Positions 31,787-39,033 of a stretch of DNA of 41,194 nt are shown piece by piece (within the stretch, counting starts at the first letter, position 1; the number at the start of each line of letters is the position of its first letter). The stretch is taken from the IMG/VR virus record IMGVR_UViG_3300046459_000822, positions 1 to 41,194 of that record; one strand, 5' to 3'. A program made the translations under genes and the position numbers. The notes under the pieces were generated by a model, which saw only the letters and a list, made by a program, of their open reading frames with translations, had not been told where the DNA came from and searched no databases. Source of the stretch: a virus.

Positions 31787-32127
31787 CGCTGCCACCTGAC
31801 GGGGCGTACGCCGTGGGCGGCGCGGCCGGCGGTGCGTCGGGCTGCTGCTGCGCGCCGGCGTGCCTGGGCGAGGGCGACGGGGCACGAGGAGAAGTGCGGG
31901 CGGCGCAGTACCTCGCGCTCCTCTGCGACGGGCCGGTCCTTGCTGAGCTGGCGCGTCCAGTAGATGGACTCTCTGATGCTGATGGCCTGGTTGCCGGTGG
32001 GGTCCTCGGGCGGGTCTATCGCGATGATTTGCCGGTGCTTGGTGGTGAGGGCGTACAGGACGCGTCTGCTGCAGTCGTCGCAGGTGCCGTAGCCGGTGGT
32101 GGTCCGGCGGGTGGGGCTCGGGTACAT
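31783..32127 (-). CDS. Small CxxC protein, early operon
   Basis: The product is 114 aa from ATG (32127); GGAAGGAC lies upstream. One CDDC pair near residue 16 and an Arg-rich C-terminus suggest nucleic-acid binding. Coupled by overlap to the membrane protein gene. Confidence 0.65.
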   Translation of the reverse strand: MYPSPTRRTTTGYGTCDDCSRRVLYALTTKHRQIIAIDPPEDPTGNQAISIRESIYWTRQLSKDRPVAEEREVLRRPHFSSCPVALAQARRRAAAARRTAGRAAHGVRPVRWQR

Positions 32128-32148
32128 CGCAGGTGGGTGTCCTTCCGG

Positions 32149-33150
32149 TCAGGTGCCGGTGGGATCGGGCAGGTAGCGGGCGTGATCGCCGGTCCAGCGG
32201 TCGCCGTAGACGCGGGCCGCGTCCTCGGGGCGCTCGCGGGCCACCACGGCGCGCCAGCCCTCCCGTGGGGCACCGATGGATGCCTGGGTCTGTTCGGGGC
32301 CCGAGGGGTGCTTGGCGGGGTGTGGGGGGTGCGGGACGGAGGCGAGCAGCGGCATCTGTCCGTCGGGCACCGCGTTCCTGCGCCGAGACGTCTGGGCAGG
32401 GCCGTGCCCGGGAACGGCGTGAAGCGGCGGCGGGGCGTGCGGTGGTGACGGATCGTCAACCCGTTCGTCGGCCTCGTGCCCGCGCGCGACGTCAGGTTGA
32501 GGTCCTACAGCAACCATCTCCTGGGGGTTGGTCTTGAGTACTCCTGTGTTGTTGGGCGGGACGTCGCCCGAACCGAACGGGCGACGAGGGCCCGAACCCG
32601 GTCGGGCGTCCGCCGCCCGAACCCCTTCCGCCTCCACGGGGGTTGAGGTCGGGCGGTCGTGGCCTGAACTCAAGTGCTGTGCGGCTGCGGCAGGCTCGGG
32701 CGCCCGTCGCCCGAACTCGGCTGCGCCGTGACCGTGTTCTGTGTCCGCCTGTGGCTCGTCCGCTCCCGCATCGAGGACCGCGAGGGCGGCATCCCACCGC
32801 GGGATGTCGAACGGGACGACCAGGCGGTAGACGGTGATGCGTCCGCGTCTGGGGGTCTGCTCGGTGGTCAGGATCCCGGCGGCGATCGCCGCGCTCAGGT
32901 AGCGCCTGGCGTCTTTCTCCCGCGATCCCATGGACGTCGCGAGCTGCGTGATCCGGATGGGCTGCCCGGTGTCTGAGAAGCGCGTGCGCCCGTGGGCGTC
33001 GGCCAACGACGCGATGGTCTGTAGGGCGTACAGGAACGCCTTGCGGCGGCGCAGTTCCTGAGGCATCCGCGGTACCCACCGCCAGGCCATGCGGAGGCGG
33101 AAGGAGTGCGGGATGCCGCCGCTCGCGCGGTCCGGCGGGGTATCGGGCAC
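32149..33150 (-). CDS. Replication-initiator-like winged-helix protein
   Basis: The 333-aa protein has an N-terminal winged-helix region (about residues 15-120; KAFLYALQTIASLADAHGR, IRITQLATSMGSREKDARR, YLSAAIAAGILTTEQTP), as in phage and plasmid replication initiators, then a disordered Pro/Gly-rich tail (about 125-333). The iteron-like repeats at 32554-32716 lie in the DNA coding for the linker, a layout like lambda O, whose gene contains the origin. GTG start. No helicase or polymerase is nearby, so host proteins would be recruited. Function inferred. Confidence 0.6.
   Translation of the reverse strand: MPDTPPDRASGGIPHSFRLRMAWRWVPRMPQELRRRKAFLYALQTIASLADAHGRTRFSDTGQPIRITQLATSMGSREKDARRYLSAAIAAGILTTEQTPRRGRITVYRLVVPFDIPRWDAALAVLDAGADEPQADTEHGHGAAEFGRRAPEPAAAAQHLSSGHDRPTSTPVEAEGVRAADARPGSGPRRPFGSGDVPPNNTGVLKTNPQEMVAVGPQPDVARGHEADERVDDPSPPHAPPPLHAVPGHGPAQTSRRRNAVPDGQMPLLASVPHPPHPAKHPSGPEQTQASIGAPREGWRAVVARERPEDAARVYGDRWTGDHARYLPDPTGT
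32554..32716. repeat. Five iteron-like repeats, candidate replication origin
   Basis: Five 20-bp copies end at 32573, 32597, 32622, 32669 and 32716, approximating CGGGCGnnnnnCGCCCGAAC (each itself a small dyad). Their spacing is 24, 25, 47 and 47 bp, near multiples of 23.5. The intervals are not all multiples of three and copies lie in different reading frames, so they are not a coding repeat. Confidence 0.55.
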
Positions 33151-33186
33151 GGCACTTGCTCCAGGTGCGGGTCGGGGCGGGTGAGG

Positions 33187-33420
33187 TCAGTTGCCGCCCG
33201 GGCGCCCGGGCGGCGGGAGAGCCAGCCCGGCCCGGACTGCAGCGGCGGCCAGCACCCCCGGGCTGTGCCGGTCACACCGCCAGCCGCAGGGGTACAGGCG
33301 GGCGTAGGTGAGGTCGTGCGGCCACTGGGGCACGTCGCACGGGCCTGGGCGGCGGCGCCGTCGACGGCGGGGGGTGGGCCGTCCGCCCCGCAGGGGGACC
33401 GGGGCGGACGGCCCGGTCAT
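33187..33420 (-). CDS. Small Cys/His-rich early protein
   Basis: The product is 77 aa from ATG overlapping the upstream stop as TGATG; a GTG further in (VPQWPHDLTYARLYPCGW) may be the real start because a strong hairpin sits at the 5' end. CDVPQWPHDLT then YPCGWRCDRHSPG is shared with small actinophage proteins; possible zinc site. Confidence 0.6.
   Translation of the reverse strand: MTGPSAPVPLRGGRPTPRRRRRRRPGPCDVPQWPHDLTYARLYPCGWRCDRHSPGVLAAAAVRAGLALPPPGRPGGN
33376..33414 (-). terminator. 15-bp hairpin at the 5' end of a small gene
   Basis: A perfect 15-bp stem (GGGCCGTCCGCCCCG and complement) begins 5 nt after the ATG of the 77-aa gene. It may terminate the upstream gene or hide the start. 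Confidence 0.5.
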
Positions 33421-33971
33421 CAGCCGGCCTCGACGGGCTCGGCGGTACGAGGCGCGGGGGCGGAAACCGGGATCAGGGTCACCGCGCTGACGTGGAAGAG
33501 CTGGCCCACCTTCAGTTCGCCGTTGGCCAGGGCTTGGCGGTAGGCGTGCGCCACCGCGGTGATGGCCATGTGCGCCACGCCCTCGGCCGTGCGGCCGGAC
33601 CGGACGAGGTCGGCCAGGTCTCGGCGCATGGCCGGCCACTGGGCGAGGTCGACACCAGCAAGGGGCTGCGCCACCCGGCGCGGCAGACCGGCCGGTGTCG
33701 CACCCTGCAACGGCCCGCTGGCCGAGGCCTCGTCCCGTGTCGCTGACTCAGCCGCCACACTGCCGCTGGCCTGTGGCGCAGTCTGCGACACCGCGTCCGA
33801 GGACGGCGCACCCTGTGACGAGGCCCGGTCGATGTCGTCCAGGTCGCGGCGCACCGTGTCACGGGAGATACCGAGACGCTTGGCCATCTGGCGCAGGCTC
33901 AGGCCCGGCTCGGCCGCCCGCAGCTCGGCCACCCGGCGGCGGCGCAGACTGCGCGCGTCCGCCGGCGTCAC
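33420..33971 (-). CDS. HTH DNA-binding protein
   Basis: The product is 183 aa from GTG overlapping the previous stop as GTGA. Residues about 15-50 are a clear HTH, VAELRAAEPGLSLRQMAKRL then GISRDTVRRDLDDID, as in DNA-binding proteins of Mor/resolvase-like fold. Ser/Ala-rich linker follows, then a helical C-terminus. Probably an early regulator. Confidence 0.7.
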   Translation of the reverse strand: MTPADARSLRRRRVAELRAAEPGLSLRQMAKRLGISRDTVRRDLDDIDRASSQGAPSSDAVSQTAPQASGSVAAESATRDEASASGPLQGATPAGLPRRVAQPLAGVDLAQWPAMRRDLADLVRSGRTAEGVAHMAITAVAHAYRQALANGELKVGQLFHVSAVTLIPVSAPAPRTAEPVEAG

Positions 33972-34573
33972 CGCGCACCGCCGACGTGCACGGGGCGGCC
34001 GTCGCGGACGATCGTCAGCCGGTGCGGACCGGCCTCCATCCACGGCTCCATCAGCGGGTCGGGGTCGTCGTCGACGGCGAAGCAGCCGGTCATGCCGGCG
34101 GCCATGTCCGCGTCGACGGTGGCGGGCAGGGAGTGCGTGAGCAGACGCAGGTTCAGGCCGTCCTCCCACTGCCCGGCCTCGACCGCGTAGGTCTCTCCGA
34201 ACGGCGGGAAGTCGCCAGCCGTCTCGTACGCGATGTGGACCAGGTCGCCCGGACGTGCCGGGTACCAGGCGGCGGAGGTGAGCCGGTTGTGCCCGGCAGT
34301 CAGCGCACCGATCTCACCGACCAGGTCCCGGGCGCGCTTGGCGTCCTCGGCCTGGGCGAGCGAGCTGGCCTGGTCGTCATCGCCGAGAGGCAGCTGTGCA
34401 GCGATGCGCAGCGCGAGCACGTCGACCTGCATGGCCCACGGCCTCGGGGCCTGCGGGGTGGGCGCCTCGATGTGGGCCAGCTGACGGCCGTAGATCAGGT
34501 CGGCGGCGGGCACGTCCTCGACGGGCTGCCTGAGAACACGGGTGATGATCTTCAACGCCTCGGTACGGCGCAT
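33968..34573 (-). CDS. Hypothetical early protein
   Basis: The product is 201 aa from ATG (34573), AAGGAACAGACC upstream. Contains a helical N-terminus (MRRTEALKIITRVLRQ), an acidic middle, and CFAVDDDPDPLMEPWMEAG near the end. Family not recognised; coupled to the HTH gene. Confidence 0.6.
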   Translation of the reverse strand: MRRTEALKIITRVLRQPVEDVPAADLIYGRQLAHIEAPTPQAPRPWAMQVDVLALRIAAQLPLGDDDQASSLAQAEDAKRARDLVGEIGALTAGHNRLTSAAWYPARPGDLVHIAYETAGDFPPFGETYAVEAGQWEDGLNLRLLTHSLPATVDADMAAGMTGCFAVDDDPDPLMEPWMEAGPHRLTIVRDGRPVHVGGAR

Positions 34574-34596
34574 GGTCTGTTCCTTCAGTGTCGTGC

Positions 34597-34641
34597 CCGG
34601 GTGGGTGGGACGGTTGTCAGGGGCACGTCCCGCCCACCCGG
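34597..34641 (-). terminator. Long hairpin in the early operon
   Basis: A 16-bp stem (CCGGGTGGGTGGGACG with its near-complement, one G-T) with a 13-nt loop lies between the 101-aa and 201-aa genes. Possible attenuator splitting the early operon. Confidence 0.6.
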
Positions 34642-34652
34642 AGATGGAGGGG

Positions 34653-34958
34653 TCAGGCGCCGGTTCCGGTACGGCGCGCGGTGGTGACGGCGTCCTCGGA
34701 CGCAGGTGGCGTACGGCCCAGCAGGACCCCGCGGGTGCGGGCACGTGCCGCGCGGACGCGTCGGCCACGGGCCAGAGCGAATTCGGGGTACCAGGGGCCG
34801 CCCGGACGTGCCGGGGGCAGCAGCGGAGTGATCGGGTGCGAGGGCTGCACGACGCGGGCGGCCGGCCGCCGGTCGCCGGCCGCATCGATCAGTCCGGCGA
34901 TCACCCACATGCCGAGCGCGGCGAACGCGCACAGCACGAGCCAGGTCTCGGCGTTCAC
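34653..34958 (-). CDS. Single-pass membrane protein
   Basis: The product is 101 aa from GTG, overlapping the previous stop as GTGA. An N-terminal membrane helix (WLVLCAFAALGMWVIAGLI) is followed by a basic, Pro-rich tail (RGRRVRAARARTRG). Unknown function in the early operon. Confidence 0.6.
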   Translation of the reverse strand: MNAETWLVLCAFAALGMWVIAGLIDAAGDRRPAARVVQPSHPITPLLPPARPGGPWYPEFALARGRRVRAARARTRGVLLGRTPPASEDAVTTARRTGTGA

Positions 34959-35476
34959 TGGCCGTTCTCCTCACGCTCGTCGAACGAGGTCAGGGCGGCG
35001 TTCAAGGCGGCGGCCTGCTCCCAGCGGCCAGGTGGTGGCTTCTCGCAGGCGCAGCCCAGACCGCACAGCGCGGCATGCATGCACCGCTCGGCGATCGTGT
35101 CGGGGTCGGCGAGGACGTCGACAGCCAGCTCGGCCAGCTCGTCACCACTGCAGGCCGACCAGACGGCCAGGTGCGACCAGTGCACGACCAGCCCGGCCTC
35201 CTGGAGCACGGCGGGGACCAGGTCGTCGTGGCCGGGCAGCCACTCCAGCTGGACGAACAGCTCCCGCTGCCCGTCGAACACCTCAATCCGCACGCCGATC
35301 TCCACGGAGTCCGGCAGGACCTCGATCGCGCGCAGCGCCGCGTGCACGGCGGTCGCATACGGTCGTTGCGGCAGGCCTGTCAGCTCGCGGGTGGACTCGC
35401 CGACAGGCGGCTGGCTGCCGTCGCCGGTGTCCTTCCCGACCACCAGGGCCGTACGGGTCTCATCGATGGCGCTCAC
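34955..35476 (-). CDS. Hypothetical early protein
   Basis: The product is 173 aa from GTG overlapping as GTGA. Beta/alpha pattern (VEIGVRIEVFDGQRELFVQL), acidic middle and a Cys cluster CMHAALCGLGCAC. Family not recognised. Confidence 0.6.
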   Translation of the reverse strand: MSAIDETRTALVVGKDTGDGSQPPVGESTRELTGLPQRPYATAVHAALRAIEVLPDSVEIGVRIEVFDGQRELFVQLEWLPGHDDLVPAVLQEAGLVVHWSHLAVWSACSGDELAELAVDVLADPDTIAERCMHAALCGLGCACEKPPPGRWEQAAALNAALTSFDEREENGQ

Positions 35477-36159
35477 GCCGCACCCCGCTCCGCCGGCTGC
35501 TCGGCCAGGCGCTCGCCGATCCAGCGCGCGGCCGCGTTCACCGTGCGCAAGGGCGAACCGCCCCGGCCGCGGCCGTCATTCGCGTGCTCGAACCGCACCG
35601 GGCCGCCGTATCCGTACTCGAACCGGCCACCGGAGCCGGGCACGCCGGGCACCGCGAGCGCCGTCCACACCACACCGCGCCGCTCACCGGTGCCCTTGAC
35701 GATCTGCCCGACCACCACGTCCTTGGTGACCTGCTTGACGCCGAGACGAGTGACCACGAAGTCGTGCGGCTCGGCCTCGGACTCGCGGCCCATGTACAGC
35801 CACGGCTCCGCAGGCCACAACAGCAACCCGCCCACCTTCCGCGGCGGCAGCCCGTAGCCCAGCCACTTGGTGGTGGTGAGCGTCTCGCCGGTGTCCGCGG
35901 TCTTCTCACCGCTGATCACCCGGGCCACGCCGCACGAGGAGCACACGATCCGCACCACCGTGGCGTCGTACTTGGCGCCGTGCTCGCAGTACTCCTTGTC
36001 AGCGCACGAGTGCGTCACCACCGGCTCGCCGTGGAAGCCGTGGCCGCGGCGGTACTGACCTTCCAGGACGTGCACCGACACGTCCCACGTGGGCTTCTTG
36101 CAGCCGCGCAGGTGCTCGGGCTTCTCCCAGCCCAGATAGGTGTCCAGCGGCCCCCTCAC
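35473..36159 (-). CDS. Cys-containing hypothetical early protein
   Basis: The product is 228 aa from GTG. It begins YLGWEKPEHLRGCKKPTWD, with Cys pairs VTHSCADKEYCEHG and CSSCGVAR (zinc site), and a Gly-rich C-terminus. Coupled at both ends. Unknown function. Confidence 0.6.
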   Translation of the reverse strand: MRGPLDTYLGWEKPEHLRGCKKPTWDVSVHVLEGQYRRGHGFHGEPVVTHSCADKEYCEHGAKYDATVVRIVCSSCGVARVISGEKTADTGETLTTTKWLGYGLPPRKVGGLLLWPAEPWLYMGRESEAEPHDFVVTRLGVKQVTKDVVVGQIVKGTGERRGVVWTALAVPGVPGSGGRFEYGYGGPVRFEHANDGRGRGGSPLRTVNAAARWIGERLAEQPAERGAA

Positions 36160-36929
36160 ACCGCACCCCCCGCAGCCTCGTCCACATCGCCGCGCTCGTC
36201 CTCGACGTCGGCCGCGTGCGCCTCGGCCACCTGCAGCGCGTACTCGTCCGACGCACCGACCCCATACGTCGCGTCGAGATCGTCGGCCTGATCGACGAGG
36301 GCGAGTTCATCGCCCGCGCGGGCCAGCGCCGCAGACACGCACATCGGGGAGCAGTACCAGCGGGGGCCGTTCTCGACGCCGGCGACCTGGACGCGGGCCC
36401 AGCCGAACAAGGCCGGGTCGGAAGCGTCGTAGTCGTCCACGGTCCCGCAGCCGTCGTTGCGGCACGTCGCGTGGACGTCGCGAGCCTCGGCGTCCAGAAG
36501 GGACCCGAGCGCCATACGGTCCTCGCCGGTCACGACGAGGTCGGCACGGCCGCCGTACGACGAGGTGCACTCGACGACCACCTGCGTATGGGCGGTGTGC
36601 ACGTCGGGGACCTGCACGCGCCGCGTCCAGGTCAGCACCATCGGCAGGCCGTCGAGAGCGGTGGTGCCGCACTCGGCCGCCACCGCGACCGCGGACACGA
36701 GCAGCATGTCGTCACCGCGGCGGCCCTCGCACAGGCGCAGTACGGCCTGCACCCGGCGGTGGTCACCGGCCGTCACCGCCAACTGGGTGTGCAGCTCGGC
36801 GAGTTCGGCCTGGCACTCGGCGCGGACCTGCTCGCGGGCAGCGGACACTGCGGCCTCGACGGAGGCGGCGTCGAACAAGATCCCGGCGGTGTGCTCGACT
36901 TCGGCAGGACTCTGGGATGATGTGGTCAA
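36156..36929 (-). CDS. Early protein with coiled coil and zinc-like Cys cluster
   Basis: The product is 257 aa from TTG (36929), with AGGAG 9 nt upstream. An N-terminal coiled coil (VEAAVSAAREQVRAECQAEL) is followed by a beta region and a Cys set (CRNDGC, WYCSPMC). First gene after the winged-helix gene; role unknown. Confidence 0.6.
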   Translation of the reverse strand: MTTSSQSPAEVEHTAGILFDAASVEAAVSAAREQVRAECQAELAELHTQLAVTAGDHRRVQAVLRLCEGRRGDDMLLVSAVAVAAECGTTALDGLPMVLTWTRRVQVPDVHTAHTQVVVECTSSYGGRADLVVTGEDRMALGSLLDAEARDVHATCRNDGCGTVDDYDASDPALFGWARVQVAGVENGPRWYCSPMCVSAALARAGDELALVDQADDLDATYGVGASDEYALQVAEAHAADVEDERGDVDEAAGGAV

Positions 36930-36971
36930 GCTGATCCACTCCTGGTTGAGGTTTGGGTGTGGATGGGCCGA

Positions 36972-37009
36972 GGGGCCGTAGTTCCGGGGTCCAGCCCGGA
37001 CGCGGCCCC
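36972..37009 (-). terminator. Hairpin in the early leader region
   Basis: GGGGCCG/CGGCCCC outer and CCGGG/CCCGG inner pairings form an imperfect hairpin between two early genes. Possible terminator or antitermination target. Confidence 0.45.
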
Positions 37010-37019
37010 GCCCGAGGTG

Positions 37020-37388
37020 TCAGTGGCGGGTCGTGCGCAGACGCTCAAGGACGTGCTCGGGAACGGCCAGGCGCCATCTGCTCTCGGCGGTGGCCACGTC
37101 GTTGCGGGAGATGTGCCGGACAAGCCACCCGCGGGAGCGCAGGACGCCCAACTGCACGCCCACCTGAGCGAGCGTCAGGCCTGTCTCCGCGACCAGTTCC
37201 TCGTCTGATGGCTGGAACTGCGGCGATATGACGCCAGAACGGAAGTTGGCGTGGCCCAGCAGGGTCAGGCCCACCAGGCGGGTATGCGGGTTCATGCCGC
37301 TGATGCGCATCCCCTGCTGGAAGAGGGAGCGGCTCGTCTCCCCCTTGCGTAGGCGACCCGGAGCTGCGTTCACAGCTGGCTGTTCCAC
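37020..37388 (-). CDS. Winged-helix early regulator
   Basis: The product is 122 aa from GTG with GAGG just upstream. The core, LVGLTLLGHANFRSG, FQPSDEELVAETGLTLAQV, GVQLGVLRSRGWLVR, is a winged helix (MarR/GntR-like). It is the first gene downstream of the immunity region, so probably an early transcription or replication factor. Confidence 0.7.
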   Translation of the reverse strand: MEQPAVNAAPGRLRKGETSRSLFQQGMRISGMNPHTRLVGLTLLGHANFRSGVISPQFQPSDEELVAETGLTLAQVGVQLGVLRSRGWLVRHISRNDVATAESRWRLAVPEHVLERLRTTRH

Positions 37389-37440
37389 GGTTCCTCATTC
37401 GTTGTGTGGTGAGGTGGCCCGGTCCGAAGGGGCTGGTCGG

Positions 37441-37947
37441 CTAGGCGACGCGCTGCTGGCGCTGCCCTTCCAGGACGGCCAGGGGGTCGAAGCGGCGAGA
37501 TCGGCCGACGTAGTGCAGGCCGGGCCACAGGTCGTCAGGGTTGTGTTCAAGCGCCCATTGCTGAATCTGCTGATCGATCCAGGACATGGACTTGCGCAGG
37601 AAGATGGCGAGCTCGCGCTGATCCATCAGCTGATCCGGAAGCGGTCTCAACACCGACTTCCGCATACTCGGTTTGCATGTAGATGTAGATTCTCGAAGCG
37701 TGAAAGAGACCGGCTCGAATAGGTCGGCGACCTCCCGGCCGAGGGCGAGTGCGATCAATTCCGCTGCCCTGTTGCTGCAGTCCTCGCGGGCCGTTCTTCC
37801 TGCCCCCGTAATGAAGCCGACGTATGCCTTGGAGAGGCCGGCGCCCTCGGTGTCGATCTCTCGCGTTCGGGCGGCGAGGCGCGGGATGTCCAGCCCGGAT
37901 GCCCTCATGGCGTCCCGGAGCGGGGCTCCCTTGGCCAGTCGTCGCAT
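37441..37947 (-). CDS. Divergent XRE + HTH17 regulator of the immunity region
   Basis: The product is 168 aa from ATG (37947), GGAGGAG upstream. Residues 10-75 are XRE-like (LRDAMRASGLDIPRLAARTR; LSKAYVGFITGAGRT) and residues 110-150 form an excisionase-type HTH (LMDQRELAIFLRKSMSWID). It is divergent from the 141-aa XRE protein. Operator half-site at 37676-37690 lies inside its coding DNA. Cro- or excisionase-like role inferred. Confidence 0.75.
   Translation of the reverse strand: MRRLAKGAPLRDAMRASGLDIPRLAARTREIDTEGAGLSKAYVGFITGAGRTAREDCSNRAAELIALALGREVADLFEPVSFTLRESTSTCKPSMRKSVLRPLPDQLMDQRELAIFLRKSMSWIDQQIQQWALEHNPDDLWPGLHYVGRSRRFDPLAVLEGQRQQRVA
37676..37690. promoter_or_regulatory. Operator half-site inside the left regulator gene
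   Basis: CATGTAGATGTAGAT matches the right half of the two intergenic operators. With flanks (37675-37699) it matches 38139-38163 at 23 of 25 positions. Confidence 0.5.
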
Positions 37948-37993
37948 GGTGCTCCTCCGGCGCATGGCCGACTAGGGGTGAGCAGGCCTCCGA

Positions 37994-38022
37994 GACCTAC
38001 GCCATCTACGTTTACATGTAAA
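37994..38022 (-). promoter_or_regulatory. Leftward promoter overlapping an operator
   Basis: Minus strand: -35 TTTACA (38017-38022), 17-bp spacer, -10 TAGGTC (37994-37999). The -35 lies inside the operator at 38004-38029. Confidence 0.4.
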
Positions 38023-38029
38023 TGTAGAT
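38004..38029. promoter_or_regulatory. 26-bp near-palindromic operator
   Basis: ATCTAC and GTAGAT arms flank TTTACATGTAAA; 12 of 13 pairs are complementary. Probable repressor site. Confidence 0.6.
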
Positions 38030-38071
38030 TGAGCAAGGGGGTGAGCGGGGCGCCGTTGGGTCGCAGAAGGG

Positions 38072-38100
38072 TTCAGGAGGGTTGTGTAGACGTGTATAGC
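38072..38100 (+). promoter_or_regulatory. Rightward promoter for the XRE repressor
   Basis: TTCAGG (38072-38077), 17-bp spacer, TATAGC (38095-38100). Fits weakly the sigma-70 consensus; the second operator lies just downstream. Confidence 0.3.
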
Positions 38101-38127
38101 CCGTCAAATACGGGTCATCGTGCGCAG

Positions 38128-38153
38128 ATCTACTTGCGCATGTAGATGTAGAT
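38128..38153. promoter_or_regulatory. Second 26-bp operator at the repressor start
   Basis: Same arms ATCTAC and GTAGAT with the same 14-bp spacing as the first operator, and the right half CATGTAGATGTAGAT. Centre is 124 bp from the first. It ends 5 nt before the ATG at 38159, so binding could block repressor expression. Confidence 0.55.
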
Positions 38154-38158
38154 GCTCG

Positions 38159-38584
38159 ATGCTCTTGTCTGTGACCAGCCGCCAGAAGCACCCCGGCGAA
38201 CAACCCGCCGAGGATCCCGCCCGACAGGGTGAGAATCTGGGGGCACTGCTCACGCGCCACCTTCAGGCTGTGGACAGGACACCCAAGGATCTAGCCGACG
38301 CTGCCGACGTTCCGTACGCGACGCTGTACGCATGGCTCAAGGGATCGCGCGGTACATCCCGGGCGGACCCGGAGAGGCTCCGCGCCCTGGCCTCGACGCT
38401 CAAGGGTTGGGGTGCGAGCGTCACGCCAAGGCAGATCTTCGAAGCTGCGGGCCGGCCTGTGCCGGGCCTGCCCGACGAGGAGAGGGAGCAGCATCTACTG
38501 AAGCTCTTCCGCCGTCTCGGCGCGAAGCAGCAGCGAACTCTGATCAAGGTGGCTGAAGACATGGATGCGGCGACCCGCCCCTAG
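38159..38584 (+). CDS. XRE-family repressor (CI-like)
   Basis: The product is 141 aa from ATG (38159; GTG at 38171 is an alternative, no strong ribosome site). A clear XRE HTH sits at about residues 30-85 (LGALLTRHLQAVDRTPKDLA; DVPYATLYAWLKGSRGTS); the C-terminus is helical (EREQHLLKLFRRLGAKQQ). No protease/peptidase domain is seen, so it is not LexA-like. Divergent from the XRE+HTH17 gene across two operators; prophage immunity repressor is inferred. Confidence 0.75.
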   Translation: MLLSVTSRQKHPGEQPAEDPARQGENLGALLTRHLQAVDRTPKDLADAADVPYATLYAWLKGSRGTSRADPERLRALASTLKGWGASVTPRQIFEAAGRPVPGLPDEEREQHLLKLFRRLGAKQQRTLIKVAEDMDAATRP

Positions 38585-38669
38585 GTACGTCTGGCAAGGT
38601 CGCCCGAGCTGGACGTCTATCTGGCTTCCTCGGTCAAAAACAAACACGCTTCACATATTCCAAACGACT

Positions 38670-38698
38670 TTCACAACATCAACACGCACAGGTAGCCT
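38670..38698 (+). promoter_or_regulatory. Candidate promoter for the 72-aa gene and int
   Basis: TTCACA (5/6 match), 17-bp spacer, TAGCCT. It lies in an AT-richer 184-bp gap. Confidence 0.4.
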
Positions 38699-38768
38699 CG
38701 GTCACCGAACCACCGCTGTCCTCCCGGAGCGGGCTTTTGGCAACTGGTCCTGCCCTGGGGGAATTCCT

Positions 38769-38987
38769 GTGTGCGTACGTATCGCCGTGGCCGACGATCT
38801 CCCGGAGATCGCGCTGTGGGATCCGGACGAAGTGACGATCTTCGTTCGGCTGGGCACCCACCTGTACGACGTGGTGAGAGAAATCCACGAGATCTTGACG
38901 ATCGACCTCGGCGCACCATCCATAGGCGCTGGCCTGTCCTGCTTTTGCGGCGCAGGTGTAGAGCTCCCGGCTGAGCTCACGTCGTGA
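38769..38987 (+). CDS. Small protein upstream of integrase
   Basis: The product is 72 aa from GTG with GGGGGA upstream: MCVRIAVADDLPEIALWDPD, acidic, with a CFCGAG near the end. Stops 46 bp before int. Family not recognised. Confidence 0.65.
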   Translation: MCVRIAVADDLPEIALWDPDEVTIFVRLGTHLYDVVREIHEILTIDLGAPSIGAGLSCFCGAGVELPAELTS

Positions 38988-39033
38988 TCCACGCAGACCG
39001 GCGCACCGACGTCTTGATCAGGAGCACGCCCGA

